Assembly: GCA_902535625.1 (NCBI GenBank) | Contig: CACAUA010000008.1 | Location: 1 to 38,043, forward strand | Direction of reading: 5' to 3' | DNA length: 38,043 bases | Origin: an uncultured Pelagibacteraceae bacterium | GTDB lineage: Bacteria; Pseudomonadota; Alphaproteobacteria; Pelagibacterales; Pelagibacteraceae | Shown here: piece after piece, positions 9,840 through 18,156 of the stretch | Position numbering within the stretch: position 1 is the stretch's first letter | How the letters are laid out: the number at the start of each line of letters is the position of its first letter | Notes under the pieces: model-generated | Told to the model about the DNA's origin: nothing | What the model saw: only the letters and a program-made list of their open reading frames with translations | Databases searched by the model: none | Program-made: the position numbers and the translations under genes

Positions 9840-10517
9840 TTATTTCGGTAAAACAACTACGCTTTCTAAACCAACTACAATCGGGTCAGCATTGCCCACA
9901 CCTCTAATTCCACATCCGTGAACTCTATATGCCATACCATCATTACCTAAGTTATTTGCCCCTTTTTTAACACTTCCACCAGATCCTCTAAAAGGCGCAG
10001 CACCTATTTTTGTTATGAAATAATCAAAATAATATTTCTGTAACGTTTCAGCTTCTTCGAAATATTCTTTTTTTTTATTTTTAAATCCATCAGCAAGCAT
10101 TTTTCCAAAATTATAACTATCTGCTATCACAACATTAATTTCCGTTGCATTGATATCTGAAAAACTTTGGAAACAAATATTATCTGTTTCATAAAAATCT
10201 TTAAATGCTTTGTTATAATTCATTTTTTCCATTTTACCTTTAAATTTTATAGTTGCATCAGGCAAAGCTCTTTTTGTTTTATCTCTTTCATGTTTGCCAG
10301 AGTCCCATGGACCAAGAAATTTATTTAACAAATATCTTTCACCTTCAAGCAATGCAGTTTCTGCAACATAGAATGTTTGTTGATAGTCTTCCGAACTATT
10401 GTTCGAAGAGTGATCTCCTGAAGCTATTATAATTAAACCGCCACCCATTAATGACATTGCCAACATCAGGACTATAGACAATATTAAAGCAAATCCTTTT
10501 TCTTTATTCTTTCTCAT
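9840..10517 (-). CDS. pilX: Minor pilin PilX-like
   Basis: 225 residues. Class III prepilin leader with cleavage expected after Gly8 ('KEKG^FALILSIVL'), then a ~20-residue hydrophobic helix. The usual Glu at mature position 5 is replaced by Leu, as in some tip minor pilins such as GspK. Shortly after the helix comes 'QQTFYVAETALLEGERYL', which matches the PilX N-terminal pattern ('A..AAEAAL.EGE'). The globular part has few Cys. Role: minor pilin of the initiation/tip complex with PilV, PilW and PilY1. Start overlaps the end of pilW by four bases (ATGA). 48 bases separate it from the downstream unknown gene, the longest gap in this run. Confidence 0.82.
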   Translation of the reverse strand: MRKNKEKGFALILSIVLMLAMSLMGGGLIIIASGDHSSNNSSEDYQQTFYVAETALLEGERYLLNKFLGPWDSGKHERDKTKRALPDATIKFKGKMEKMNYNKAFKDFYETDNICFQSFSDINATEINVVIADSYNFGKMLADGFKNKKKEYFEEAETLQKYYFDYFITKIGAAPFRGSGGSVKKGANNLGNDGMAYRVHGCGIRGVGNADPIVVGLESVVVLPK

Positions 10518-11350
10518 TGTAAACCTAAATTTCTAGCATGCGCTGTTACAGTGATCAGATCTCTAAAAAATCTGTCAGGATTATTTTTATATTTTGATGT
10601 TCTTTGATTATTGCTAATTGCTTGTTTATATCTTTCAGCCGCTCTTTGATAAAACGGTTTAGTTGATCTTACTGTAATTGCAACATCAACTGTTTTAATT
10701 TTATATAATTTTTCTTTTTGAAATGTAGGCGATGGTGGGGGATCTAGCGCGAAGCCATTTTCATCAATAGGAATAAATACCATATCTTCAATATAATCTG
10801 CTACTAATTGTTTTGTAAAAGTTTCATCGTAAGCATCAGTGTCTGCATTAGTATTCCATTTATTTGCACTCTTATCCCAAATCTCTTTTGTTTTATAAAC
10901 TCCAAATCCTTTTAATAATGGATATTGTCCATTGGGTAATTTAGGTGAATTTTTATCTCTTATCTTAGAGGGCTCACAATGATATTTAACTCTGTATTTT
11001 GCATATTGATATTTACCTGAAACATATTTTCCACCTCCATAAACCACTACAAGCGTATCGCATTCACTATTAAAATTTTTTGCTTTAGTTATTAATAAAG
11101 GTGAATGTGCACTAGTTACTGGAATATTGTCACCAAAATATCTAAAACCTGCATTTCTAATATCTCTTACGATCATGCCAACTAAATCTCTTCCTTGATT
11201 TGAAATCTTTGCTCTGTCTGAAACTTGAGAATAAGATCCACTAACAGCGTTATAGGATGTATACATTGCTCCCATCATGACTGTTGATATTATTATTCCA
11301 AGTAATATTTCAACTAAAGTTACACCAGTATTATTTTTTAGTTTCTCCAT
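10514..11350 (-). CDS. pilW: Minor pilin PilW-like
   Basis: 278 residues. Prepilin leader with cleavage after Gly9 ('NNTG^VTLVEILLG'), Glu5 of the mature protein retained. After the helix, 'ISNQGRDLVGMIVRDIRNAGFRYFG' matches the PilW pattern of 'RxxM..DIR.AGF'. The gene directly abuts pilV (11351) and overlaps pilX by four bases. Its place in the order fimT-pilV-pilW-pilX-pilY1 is the classic minor-pilin order. Role: part of the pilus-priming complex. An internal proline-rich loop 'DPPPSPTF' is a local feature without known meaning. Confidence 0.85.
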   Translation of the reverse strand: MEKLKNNTGVTLVEILLGIIISTVMMGAMYTSYNAVSGSYSQVSDRAKISNQGRDLVGMIVRDIRNAGFRYFGDNIPVTSAHSPLLITKAKNFNSECDTLVVVYGGGKYVSGKYQYAKYRVKYHCEPSKIRDKNSPKLPNGQYPLLKGFGVYKTKEIWDKSANKWNTNADTDAYDETFTKQLVADYIEDMVFIPIDENGFALDPPPSPTFQKEKLYKIKTVDVAITVRSTKPFYQRAAERYKQAISNNQRTSKYKNNPDRFFRDLITVTAHARNLGLQ

Positions 11351-12055
11351 CTAATCTAATTGAAAATAAATATATTTTTTTTTTGATGTTGGTTCTTTGT
11401 TGCCTTTACTGTCAGTTTTCATTTTTCCAGAAGTTACGCCTACTTCCATTCTTACAAAATATCTCTCATCATAAAATCTCTCTTTTCTACCACTAGGTGT
11501 TGAACTGTATCGAGTATTATTAGTGATCATACAGGGCCTTGATTTGATTGAAAGATTAGTTTTTGAAGCTACTTGATTACTACAGTAAGTAAATACTTCT
11601 ATTTTTTTTGTATCATTGGTTTCATCTGTTTTATCACTTTTGGTAGCACATTTTAATCTTCTATCAGAAAATCTGTTTTCCCATTTAAATATTTTATTCT
11701 CTTGTGCATTTTTACCTTTAGTCGACGAGCTTGTACCAGATGAACATTTTGTAATATCAAATAAACTCGAGTTTTTTGTTATTTGCTCTTTTACAAAAGC
11801 ATCTTTAAAGTTTATGCCTTTAGTATTAGAATCTGAATTTCTAACTGAGATAAAATCCTCAGCAACCATAGTAATCAGCAAATTAGCCTTCGTTCTTTCG
11901 CTAGAAACTCCAATTGATTGAACAGAATATTGAACCATTTGAAAAACTGATACAAATCCTATTCCCACTATAACTGTTGCAACTAGTGCCTCAATTAGTG
12001 TAATTCCTTTCTCAAATTTTCTTTTATAATCTAGTCCACTCATTTGATTTTGCAT
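11351..12055 (-). CDS. pilV: Minor pilin PilV-like
   Basis: 234 residues. Prepilin motif with a long leader: cleavage after Gly17 ('FEKG^ITLIEALVATVIVG'), Glu5 retained. The 'EALVA..I..G' start is typical of PilV/GspI proteins. An internal Met5 could be the true start, which would still leave a leader of 13 residues. The 5' end overlaps the fimT-like gene by 32 bases and the 3' end abuts pilW, so these genes are coupled. The globular part has Cys near 100, 139, 156 and 175 that may form disulfides. Role: minor pilin of the tip complex. Confidence 0.82.
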   Translation of the reverse strand: MQNQMSGLDYKRKFEKGITLIEALVATVIVGIGFVSVFQMVQYSVQSIGVSSERTKANLLITMVAEDFISVRNSDSNTKGINFKDAFVKEQITKNSSLFDITKCSSGTSSSTKGKNAQENKIFKWENRFSDRRLKCATKSDKTDETNDTKKIEVFTYCSNQVASKTNLSIKSRPCMITNNTRYSSTPSGRKERFYDERYFVRMEVGVTSGKMKTDSKGNKEPTSKKKYIYFQLD

Positions 12056-12716
12056 TTAATCTGTATCTTGTTATTTGTCCAAATCTTGTCCATTCTATTA
12101 GATAAGCCGGAGCCTCCAATCCGTTTTGTTTAGATGTTGGGCATTTATTACTATTTCTCTTAGCATTACCTCTATTACATATTATAATATATCTGCTTGA
12201 TGTAATCGTATCCACTTTAATATTAGGTTGGTTATACAATTTACCACCCAACCTATAATGAGCAGCATTCTTTGAAAAACAAACCGAACCAGAACCAGAA
12301 AAATGTATACCCACTTCTAATTTCTCGTGAAAATTAATTTCCTTATTACCATTGTTTTTCCAATCATTTGAACTTGTTGAACAATGGATTTCTGAAATTG
12401 CTCCTGAGTTTTTTTGTTTGACCAAGTTTGTGTAACCACGCCTGCTTAGTCCTCTTGTTATAAAATCTACTTTAGGACCATTTTTTAAATTGTGAGTATA
12501 AATTGCAACTTGAACATAAGCATAACTACCTCTTTGAACGTTAGAATTAACATTTCTTAACATAGTCGTAACCTTATCAGCAGCATTTCTTACCGCTCTA
12601 TCTTTACTCCATTTTGAAAATGATGGATATCCTGCTGCTGATACTATTGCTATAATTGCAACGACTACCAGGATTTCTAAAAGTGTAAAACCTTTAATGT
12701 TCTGATCTTGCTGCAC
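12024..12716 (-). CDS. fimT: FimT/GspH-like pseudopilin
   Basis: 230 residues. Prepilin motif with cleavage after Gly9 ('IKG^FTLLEILVVVAIIAIV'), Glu5 retained. The segment after the helix ('AAGYPSFSKWSKDRAVRNAADKVTTMLRNVNSNVQRG') is the FimT/GspH pattern, in which a helix of this kind is followed by a short-stranded sandwich. FimT is a minor pilin; FimT of some species binds DNA during natural transformation, but I do not see enough to claim DNA binding here. The 5' end overlaps pilT by 23 bases, so the two are coupled. FimT versus FimU cannot be told apart by reading; the gene symbol is a family-level assignment. Confidence 0.75.
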   Translation of the reverse strand: MQQDQNIKGFTLLEILVVVAIIAIVSAAGYPSFSKWSKDRAVRNAADKVTTMLRNVNSNVQRGSYAYVQVAIYTHNLKNGPKVDFITRGLSRRGYTNLVKQKNSGAISEIHCSTSSNDWKNNGNKEINFHEKLEVGIHFSGSGSVCFSKNAAHYRLGGKLYNQPNIKVDTITSSRYIIICNRGNAKRNSNKCPTSKQNGLEAPAYLIEWTRFGQITRYRLNAKSNEWTRL

Positions 12717-13710
12717 CTGGGTCTATCTTTCCTGATTTTACTAATTCTTCAAGAGATTTATCCATTGTTATCATTCCATCTCTGACTGCAGTTTGCATTA
12801 TACTTGGTATTTGATGAATCTTTGCTTCTCTAATTAAATTTTGTATTGGAGCAGTACACTTCATTATCTCAAATGCACCAACTCTTCCCGCACCATCTCT
12901 TGTTTTTAATAACCTTTGCGTCACAACCATTTTTAGTGATGTAGAAATTTGTGCTCTAATTTGTTCTTGTTGCTCAGGAGGAAAAACATCAATTATTCTA
13001 TTAATCGTACTTGGCGCTCCACTTGTATGCAACGTACCAAAAACTAAATGTCCTGTTTCTGCAGCAGTCAAAGCTAAACTTATTGTTTCTAGATCTCTCA
13101 TTTCTCCAACTAAAATAACATCAGGATCCTCTCTCAATGCAGCTTTTAATGCAGCAGCAAATGTCTCAGTTTGTTTTCCAACTTCTCTGTGTGAAATTAT
13201 ACTTTTATTATCTGTATGAATAAATTCTACAGGATCCTCAACTGTAATTATATTTGCATTTCTAGTTTTATTAATCTCATTTACAATTGCAGCAAGTGTG
13301 GTTGATTTTCCAGATCCAGTTGGTCCAGTTACTAAAACTAAACCTTTGTGAAAATCAACTATATCATAAAGTGCTTGAGGCAAACTGAATTGGTCCATAT
13401 CAGGAATTTTACTCTCTACTCTTCGACATACACAAGCTGGCCCTTTTATTGTTTTGTAAAAGTTAGCTCTAAATCTTAATCCACTTAATGTAACAGATGT
13501 GTCTAGTTCATGAGTTTTATTAAATTTTTCAAGCTCGTTTTCATTACAATTCATAGATAGCAAATCCTTGAGGTCTTGAGCTGTTACCATCACATCTTGA
13601 ACTTTAATAATTTCACCTGTTTGTCTATATGCTAGGGGTGACCCAGACCTAATATGGAAATCAGAAATTTTCTTGTTATCTTTTGCTAGTTGTTCTAATT
13701 TTTCAAACAT
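12694..13710 (-). CDS. pilT: Pilus retraction ATPase PilT
   Basis: 338 residues, close to the usual PilT length. Walker A 'GPTGSGKST' at 129-137, an Asp-box segment 'TVEDPVE', Walker B 'DPDVILVGEMRD', and the His box 'TGHLVFGTLHT'. The C-terminal PilT motif reads 'APIQNLIREAK' (family consensus AIRNLIRE), which favours PilT over PilB; PilU remains possible. It is a cytoplasmic hexameric ATPase that depolymerises the pilus, giving twitching, adhesion under load and DNA uptake. It is the first gene of the leftward run and is divergent from pilMN, with 122 bases between. It is separated from pilB, which lies on the other strand. Confidence 0.9.
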   Translation of the reverse strand: MFEKLEQLAKDNKKISDFHIRSGSPLAYRQTGEIIKVQDVMVTAQDLKDLLSMNCNENELEKFNKTHELDTSVTLSGLRFRANFYKTIKGPACVCRRVESKIPDMDQFSLPQALYDIVDFHKGLVLVTGPTGSGKSTTLAAIVNEINKTRNANIITVEDPVEFIHTDNKSIISHREVGKQTETFAAALKAALREDPDVILVGEMRDLETISLALTAAETGHLVFGTLHTSGAPSTINRIIDVFPPEQQEQIRAQISTSLKMVVTQRLLKTRDGAGRVGAFEIMKCTAPIQNLIREAKIHQIPSIMQTAVRDGMITMDKSLEELVKSGKIDPGAARSEH

Positions 13711-13832
13711 TTTATATTGTTACTATAAAAATTCGTCATTTAAGACTTAATTTTTAATAAGTTTATGTTGTATAACACTATTTTTATTCTAGTAAAAGTT
13801 GAGTATATAGTTAAAATTTAAAGATTAAAATT
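13711..13832. promoter_or_regulatory. Divergent promoter region pilT / pilMN
   Basis: 122 bases between two head-to-head pilus operons. Each side has a 'TATAGT' hexamer at about the right distance from its gene: 13806-13811 on the + strand (22 bases before pilMN) and 13722-13727 read on the - strand (11 bases before pilT). The -35 matches are weak ('TTAAGT' on the - strand with 17-base spacing; none convincing on + ). No strong hairpin seen. The assignment of promoters is inference. Confidence 0.35.
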
Positions 13833-15545
13833 ATGAAAAATCCATTTTCAAATTTAAAATTATTTAACAAAAAAAGTAAAGATGGAGAATCTGCGGCAGT
13901 CCCAAAGGCAGATAAACCAAAAAAAGAGAACTTTTTTAGTAAATTATTGAAAAATAGATTAGGAAAATCCTCAATTAAGGGTGAGGAAATTTTAGGAGTT
14001 GAACTCACAACATCAGAAATAAGACTTGCACAGGTTTCAAGTAATAAAGCAAATCAATGGGTATTAGATAAATTTTATGTGCACAAATTCGAAGGTATAG
14101 ATGAAAATGGAACAGTTTTAGAAAACCAAGACAAGATTGCAGATGAATTAAAATTAGCTATTCAAAAATCAAAGATAACCACTACCAATGCGGCAATAGC
14201 CATACCTGTTACTAGCGCAATTATAAGAGTTGTAACTGCACCTTTAATGACTGACGAAGAATTAAAAAAAGCTATTGATACAGATTCTTTGTGGGAAAAC
14301 TTAGTCCAGCTAACTGACAATTTAAATGATTATTCTATTTTCCACCAAGTTATAAATAAGGACGAAAAAGGCAATACAATGGATATTTTATTCGTTGCTT
14401 CAAAACTTTCAGATATCAATAGTTATACAGCTATCATAAAAAAAGGAGGACTTAATGCAGTCATCATTGATGTTAAATGTTTTGCATTAAAGTCAGCAGT
14501 TGATCAAATAAATCAAATTGCGGGTTCTATAGAGGACTCGAATTTAACAGCAGTTTTAGAATTTGGTTTAGATGAAAATTACGTAATGATACTTTATGAT
14601 AATAATCCGATTATTACAGATATATTTATAAGATCACAAGATCGTAAAACTCTTCAAGAAAGTAATAATCAAGAAGAGATGGAAGCTTTAGTTCGAAGAT
14701 ACATGACGCAGGTAAAACAAGCTGTCCAAGATTTTGAGACTAAATATGAAAAGAGAATAAGAAATTTAAAAGTAACATCTAATTTGCCTAATGTAGAGGA
14801 TTACCTAGCTAGCTTTAGAAAAAATATGGTTAATACTGGTTACAACCTTTTTAATCCTTTTGATGGAATTAAAATTCCTGCTCAAATAGAAAATGATGTA
14901 AAATTTAGCAATCCTTCTTATCTTTCAACAGTTATGGGTTTAGCATTTAGAAAGTTAGATGTATTTGGATATTATAAATTTGTAACCGCAGTTAAGAATA
15001 TAAATTTATTACCTAATAGAGATAATATGATAGCGCAAAAAAAAGCTAAAGCATTTTCAAATTTTGCGTTTAAAGGTGTTGTGGGTATAGTAGCAGCAAT
15101 TTATGTCATATTATTTGGTTTATCATTTTGGCAAATAACAGATCTTAATAAAAAAATTGATGGATATGAGCAGGTAGTTCAAACTCATAGCGAAAGAACT
15201 GCTTTAAGAGATAAGTTTCTTAAAGAGAAGAAAATGATGGATAAATCTTTGAAATTAAGTAATTCAATTAAATCAAACAAAACTATAAGCTTTAGGGTTC
15301 TTGCACAGATAGCTTCAGCAGTTCCAAAAAGAGTTAAATTTAGTTCAATTGAGTATAATGGTTCAGATTTAGTTATAATAGAAGGAACTGCATCTAGCGA
15401 CCAGGATATATTAAAATTGATAAGCAACCTTAATAATAAGAAATTAATATCACAAGCATCTTTAGCAAGTATGACTTTACCCGATCAAAATACAACACAG
15501 CTTCAAAAAGGATTTGTGATAGCATGTGTATTGGAGGCCGCATAA
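13833..15545 (+). CDS. pilMN: PilM-PilN fusion, inner-membrane pilus alignment protein
   Basis: 570 residues. Residues about 50-350 look like PilM, the actin-like cytoplasmic protein ('ILGVELTTSEIRLAQV', 'NAAIAIPVTSAIIRVV', 'AVLEFGLDENYVMILYD'). At 390-396 comes 'INLLPNR', the conserved N-terminal motif by which PilN normally binds PilM, followed by a membrane helix at about 413-435 and a periplasmic PilN-type ferredoxin-like domain with a heptad-rich stretch. There is no stop or restart between the two parts. In most systems pilM and pilN are separate genes. The protein should link the cytoplasmic motor side to PilO/PilP. First gene of the rightward operon; its stop overlaps the pilO start (TAATG). 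The first ~45 residues are Lys-rich and unassigned. Confidence 0.85.
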   Translation: MKNPFSNLKLFNKKSKDGESAAVPKADKPKKENFFSKLLKNRLGKSSIKGEEILGVELTTSEIRLAQVSSNKANQWVLDKFYVHKFEGIDENGTVLENQDKIADELKLAIQKSKITTTNAAIAIPVTSAIIRVVTAPLMTDEELKKAIDTDSLWENLVQLTDNLNDYSIFHQVINKDEKGNTMDILFVASKLSDINSYTAIIKKGGLNAVIIDVKCFALKSAVDQINQIAGSIEDSNLTAVLEFGLDENYVMILYDNNPIITDIFIRSQDRKTLQESNNQEEMEALVRRYMTQVKQAVQDFETKYEKRIRNLKVTSNLPNVEDYLASFRKNMVNTGYNLFNPFDGIKIPAQIENDVKFSNPSYLSTVMGLAFRKLDVFGYYKFVTAVKNINLLPNRDNMIAQKKAKAFSNFAFKGVVGIVAAIYVILFGLSFWQITDLNKKIDGYEQVVQTHSERTALRDKFLKEKKMMDKSLKLSNSIKSNKTISFRVLAQIASAVPKRVKFSSIEYNGSDLVIIEGTASSDQDILKLISNLNNKKLISQASLASMTLPDQNTTQLQKGFVIACVLEAA

Positions 15546-16183
15546 TGGATCTTAAAAATATTACTATGGATGATCTAAAAGCTAAATTTGCAACAATTGA
15601 TAAAAAAACACTAATAAAATTTGGAGCAGGATTTGGAGCAATATTAATTTTTCTAATTATATATTATGCAGTTTTAAATCCTATGGTTAAGGAACGTAAG
15701 GAAATATATAACGATAAAATTACAAAAGAAAATGAAATTGTTGAGTTAGAAAATAATATTATAAGTTTGAAAAAAATCATAAAAAAAAACAAACCTCAAT
15801 TTGAAAAAACCACAACACTTTTTCATTCTAAAGCTGAAGTTGAAGGTTTATATGAAAGTCTTAGCAAACATGCTGCAGTAAATGGTTTAGTTATTTCTAA
15901 AATTGCAAAAAAAGAGCCTAAGCCAATTTTAAAACCAGGAAATGCAAATCAAAAAAAAGAAAATTTAAAACAATCAATGATTTCTCATTATGAAATACCT
16001 GTTGACTATGAAATTAAAGGAAATTTTTTAGGGTATATAAAGTTTAAAAGAGCAGTATCTAAGCAAAGAAAAATGTTAAACTTTGACAAGGAGACAATAA
16101 GTATAGTACAAAACGATTCAACCGGAGCGATTATAGCTAGTGGAGAATTAACAATAGTAGGTTTACCTAATGAGTTTTTTTAG
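15545..16183 (+). CDS. pilO: Pilus alignment protein PilO
   Basis: 212 residues from the ATG at 15545. This start is chosen over an in-frame ATG at 15524 because a clear GGAGG sits seven bases upstream and the ATG overlaps the pilMN stop (TAATG). One membrane helix at about 25-45, then a coiled coil ('ENEIVELENNIISLKKIIKK') and a PilO-type ferredoxin-like domain with 'YEIPVDYEIKGNFLGYIKFK', matching the PilO 'i.v.v.G.Y..l..F' strand. It pairs with PilN in the periplasm. The 3' end overlaps pilP by 14 bases. Confidence 0.85.
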   Translation: MDLKNITMDDLKAKFATIDKKTLIKFGAGFGAILIFLIIYYAVLNPMVKERKEIYNDKITKENEIVELENNIISLKKIIKKNKPQFEKTTTLFHSKAEVEGLYESLSKHAAVNGLVISKIAKKEPKPILKPGNANQKKENLKQSMISHYEIPVDYEIKGNFLGYIKFKRAVSKQRKMLNFDKETISIVQNDSTGAIIASGELTIVGLPNEFF

Positions 16184-16622
16184 AATTTTAATATTCTTGG
16201 TTTTTTTAACCTTATCTGGATTTAGTTATTCCGATAATCATGAAACTCAAAAAGAAGAGGTACTAAATAAAGTTGAAGAAATTGCAAAAGAAATTGAAGA
16301 TGAAGATGAAGTTCCACTAAATGATCCATTTGCTGGCAATGAAGGAAACAACAGCATGTCAAGTAATATTCCAGAAGATGAACAGGACGATGAGTTGAGT
16401 TTATATAATTTTAAATTAGCAGGATTAATCTCTGGTAAAGATTATAGTTATATATCTCTTGTAAATACTGCAGGAGAGGTAATGACAATTACTCTTGGTC
16501 AATATTTAGGAAAAATACAATTAGTTGATTTACGTTTAAACGAGGCAATTTTTAAAAAAGAAGACAAATCATTCATCATAATTGATTTTAATAATCAAAT
16601 AAGAGAGGCAAATGAATATTAA
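16170..16622 (+). CDS. pilP: PilP-like protein without lipobox
   Basis: 150 residues. Signal peptide at 1-21 ('FLVFLTLSGFSYS') with no Cys anywhere in it, whereas PilP is normally an inner-membrane lipoprotein. An acidic linker at 25-75 carries the 'NDPF' motif, followed by the HR domain: 'YNFKLAGLISGKDYSYISLV', a 'VMTITLGQYLG' strand (family 'GDYLG') and 'NEAIFKKEDKSFIIID'. PilP connects PilN/PilO to the secretin PilQ. Overlaps pilO by 14 and pilQ by 11 bases. Family assignment rests on order and the HR-domain pattern. Confidence 0.78.
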   Translation: MSFFRILIFLVFLTLSGFSYSDNHETQKEEVLNKVEEIAKEIEDEDEVPLNDPFAGNEGNNSMSSNIPEDEQDDELSLYNFKLAGLISGKDYSYISLVNTAGEVMTITLGQYLGKIQLVDLRLNEAIFKKEDKSFIIIDFNNQIREANEY

Positions 16623-18156
16623 AAAAATATTAAATGTATTTGGAATATTATTTCTTGCTCTTATTTTGAGTGGCTGTGGTACTAAGTATATGAAAAAGTA
16701 TGACAAACCATTTAAGCACAATGTTCCGCTTATAAAAGATAAAGCAGTGGTAAATTCTGGAAAATCTGAGATAGCTAAAACACTTGAGATGGGACCAAAA
16801 CCAGTCGAGGGTGATACAAAAAAATTAGGGAAAAGAAAAAAAATTTCATCAGAGGCACAAAGAAATTATTTAATTATTTCGGATGACTATCCTCTTCTTA
16901 AACAGAGAGTAACTCTAAAGTTTAAAAATTTAGATTACAAAGAAACAATGAAATTAATGGGTAAAATTGGAGAGATTAATATATTAGTTGGTGATGAAGT
17001 TGCGGGGGCAATTTCTGCTGAACTCATAGATGTGCCATGGGATAAAGCATTTCAAGCATTATTAGATATGAAAAATTTTGCATCTGACGTAGATGTTGCA
17101 AGTAATTTAATTAGAGTACATTCCCCTGATACCTTAACTTCACAAGAGCAGTACAAGTCTGAAAGAGCTGCTGCAGTAAAGAAAAAAGTTGAATTAGAAG
17201 ATAGTGTTGAGCCAATTTATTCAGAAATATTCAGACTTTATTATATAACTCCAGCACAAGCAAAAAAAACAGTTGAAGAATTGTTTACTCAGTCAGGAGG
17301 TGGTGATGGATTTAGCCCTATCCAAATTACTGAAGAAACAACAACAAGATCAATTATTGTAAGAGGAAAAGAAAAGGATCTAGACGTTGTAGATAAAGTT
17401 ATTAAAGAAATTGATATAAGAACCAAACAAGTTTTGATTGAAGCATTTATAGTTGAAGCCAACTCAGATTTTGAAAGAGCTTTAGGTACGAGGCTTGGTG
17501 GTAAATATATGCGAGGTGGAAGAGTTGCAGGTGGTATGGGAGGTGGAACAAGTGGTAATGACTCTCTTGAAGATTTTACATTAGGACAAGCATCGGACTC
17601 ATTTACCAATTTTCCAGTTTCTGGAACAACTAGCGGAATTGGAATTTTAAAAAAAACAGGGTCATTAGCTTTAAAAGCAGAGATAACAGCATTAGAAAGT
17701 TTAGGAATGGGAAAAACGATTTCAAATCCCAAGGTTTTTACACTAGATAATCAACTTGCAACAGTAACTCAAGGTGAGGAAATCCCTTATCAAACTCAAT
17801 CAGATGGATCTGTTTCAACTTCATTCAAAGAAGCAGCTTTAAAATTAGAAGTTACACCAAGTATAATTGGTGATGGAAATGTATTACTAAATATAAAGGT
17901 TAATAACGATACACCTAATAGATCATCTGTGTCAGAGGAACCTCCAATAAATAAAATGGAAATTGTAACAAAACTATTGGTTGCGGATGGCGATATCGTA
18001 GTTATTGGTGGAATAAAAAAAAATATATTAACTCAAAATAAGGCTCAAACCCCAGGAATGGGTAATGTTCCAGTTATCGGCAACCTATTTAAGAATAAAC
18101 AAAATTCTGATAATCTAGATGAACTATTAGTGTTCATAGCACCAAGAATTTTATAA
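16612..18156 (+). CDS. pilQ: Pilus secretin PilQ, lipoprotein type
   Basis: 514 residues, shorter than typical PilQ, with no AMIN domain visible. It starts with a lipoprotein signal: 'LSGC' at 19-22. Then come a secretin N0/STN domain at about 100-165 ('YKETMKLMGKIGEINILVGDEV...DVPWDKAFQALL'), an N1 domain at about 200-270 ('YYITPAQAKKTVEEL', 'RSIIVRGKEKDLDVV'), a Gly-rich segment near 300-315, and the secretin core with 'ISNPKVFTLDNQLATVTQGEEIPYQ' and the terminal 'VPVIGNLFKNK'. It forms the outer-membrane pore for the pilus. The lipobox and short N-terminus recall MshL, BfpB and type IVb secretins. Stop overlaps pilB start (TAATG). Confidence 0.88.
   Translation: MNIKKILNVFGILFLALILSGCGTKYMKKYDKPFKHNVPLIKDKAVVNSGKSEIAKTLEMGPKPVEGDTKKLGKRKKISSEAQRNYLIISDDYPLLKQRVTLKFKNLDYKETMKLMGKIGEINILVGDEVAGAISAELIDVPWDKAFQALLDMKNFASDVDVASNLIRVHSPDTLTSQEQYKSERAAAVKKKVELEDSVEPIYSEIFRLYYITPAQAKKTVEELFTQSGGGDGFSPIQITEETTTRSIIVRGKEKDLDVVDKVIKEIDIRTKQVLIEAFIVEANSDFERALGTRLGGKYMRGGRVAGGMGGGTSGNDSLEDFTLGQASDSFTNFPVSGTTSGIGILKKTGSLALKAEITALESLGMGKTISNPKVFTLDNQLATVTQGEEIPYQTQSDGSVSTSFKEAALKLEVTPSIIGDGNVLLNIKVNNDTPNRSSVSEEPPINKMEIVTKLLVADGDIVVIGGIKKNILTQNKAQTPGMGNVPVIGNLFKNKQNSDNLDELLVFIAPRIL

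Noticed and set aside
15524..15545. Upstream ATG for pilO adding seven residues
   Set aside because: GGAGG and the TAATG overlap fit the ATG at 15545; the upstream ATG lies inside the pilMN reading frame without an RBS.
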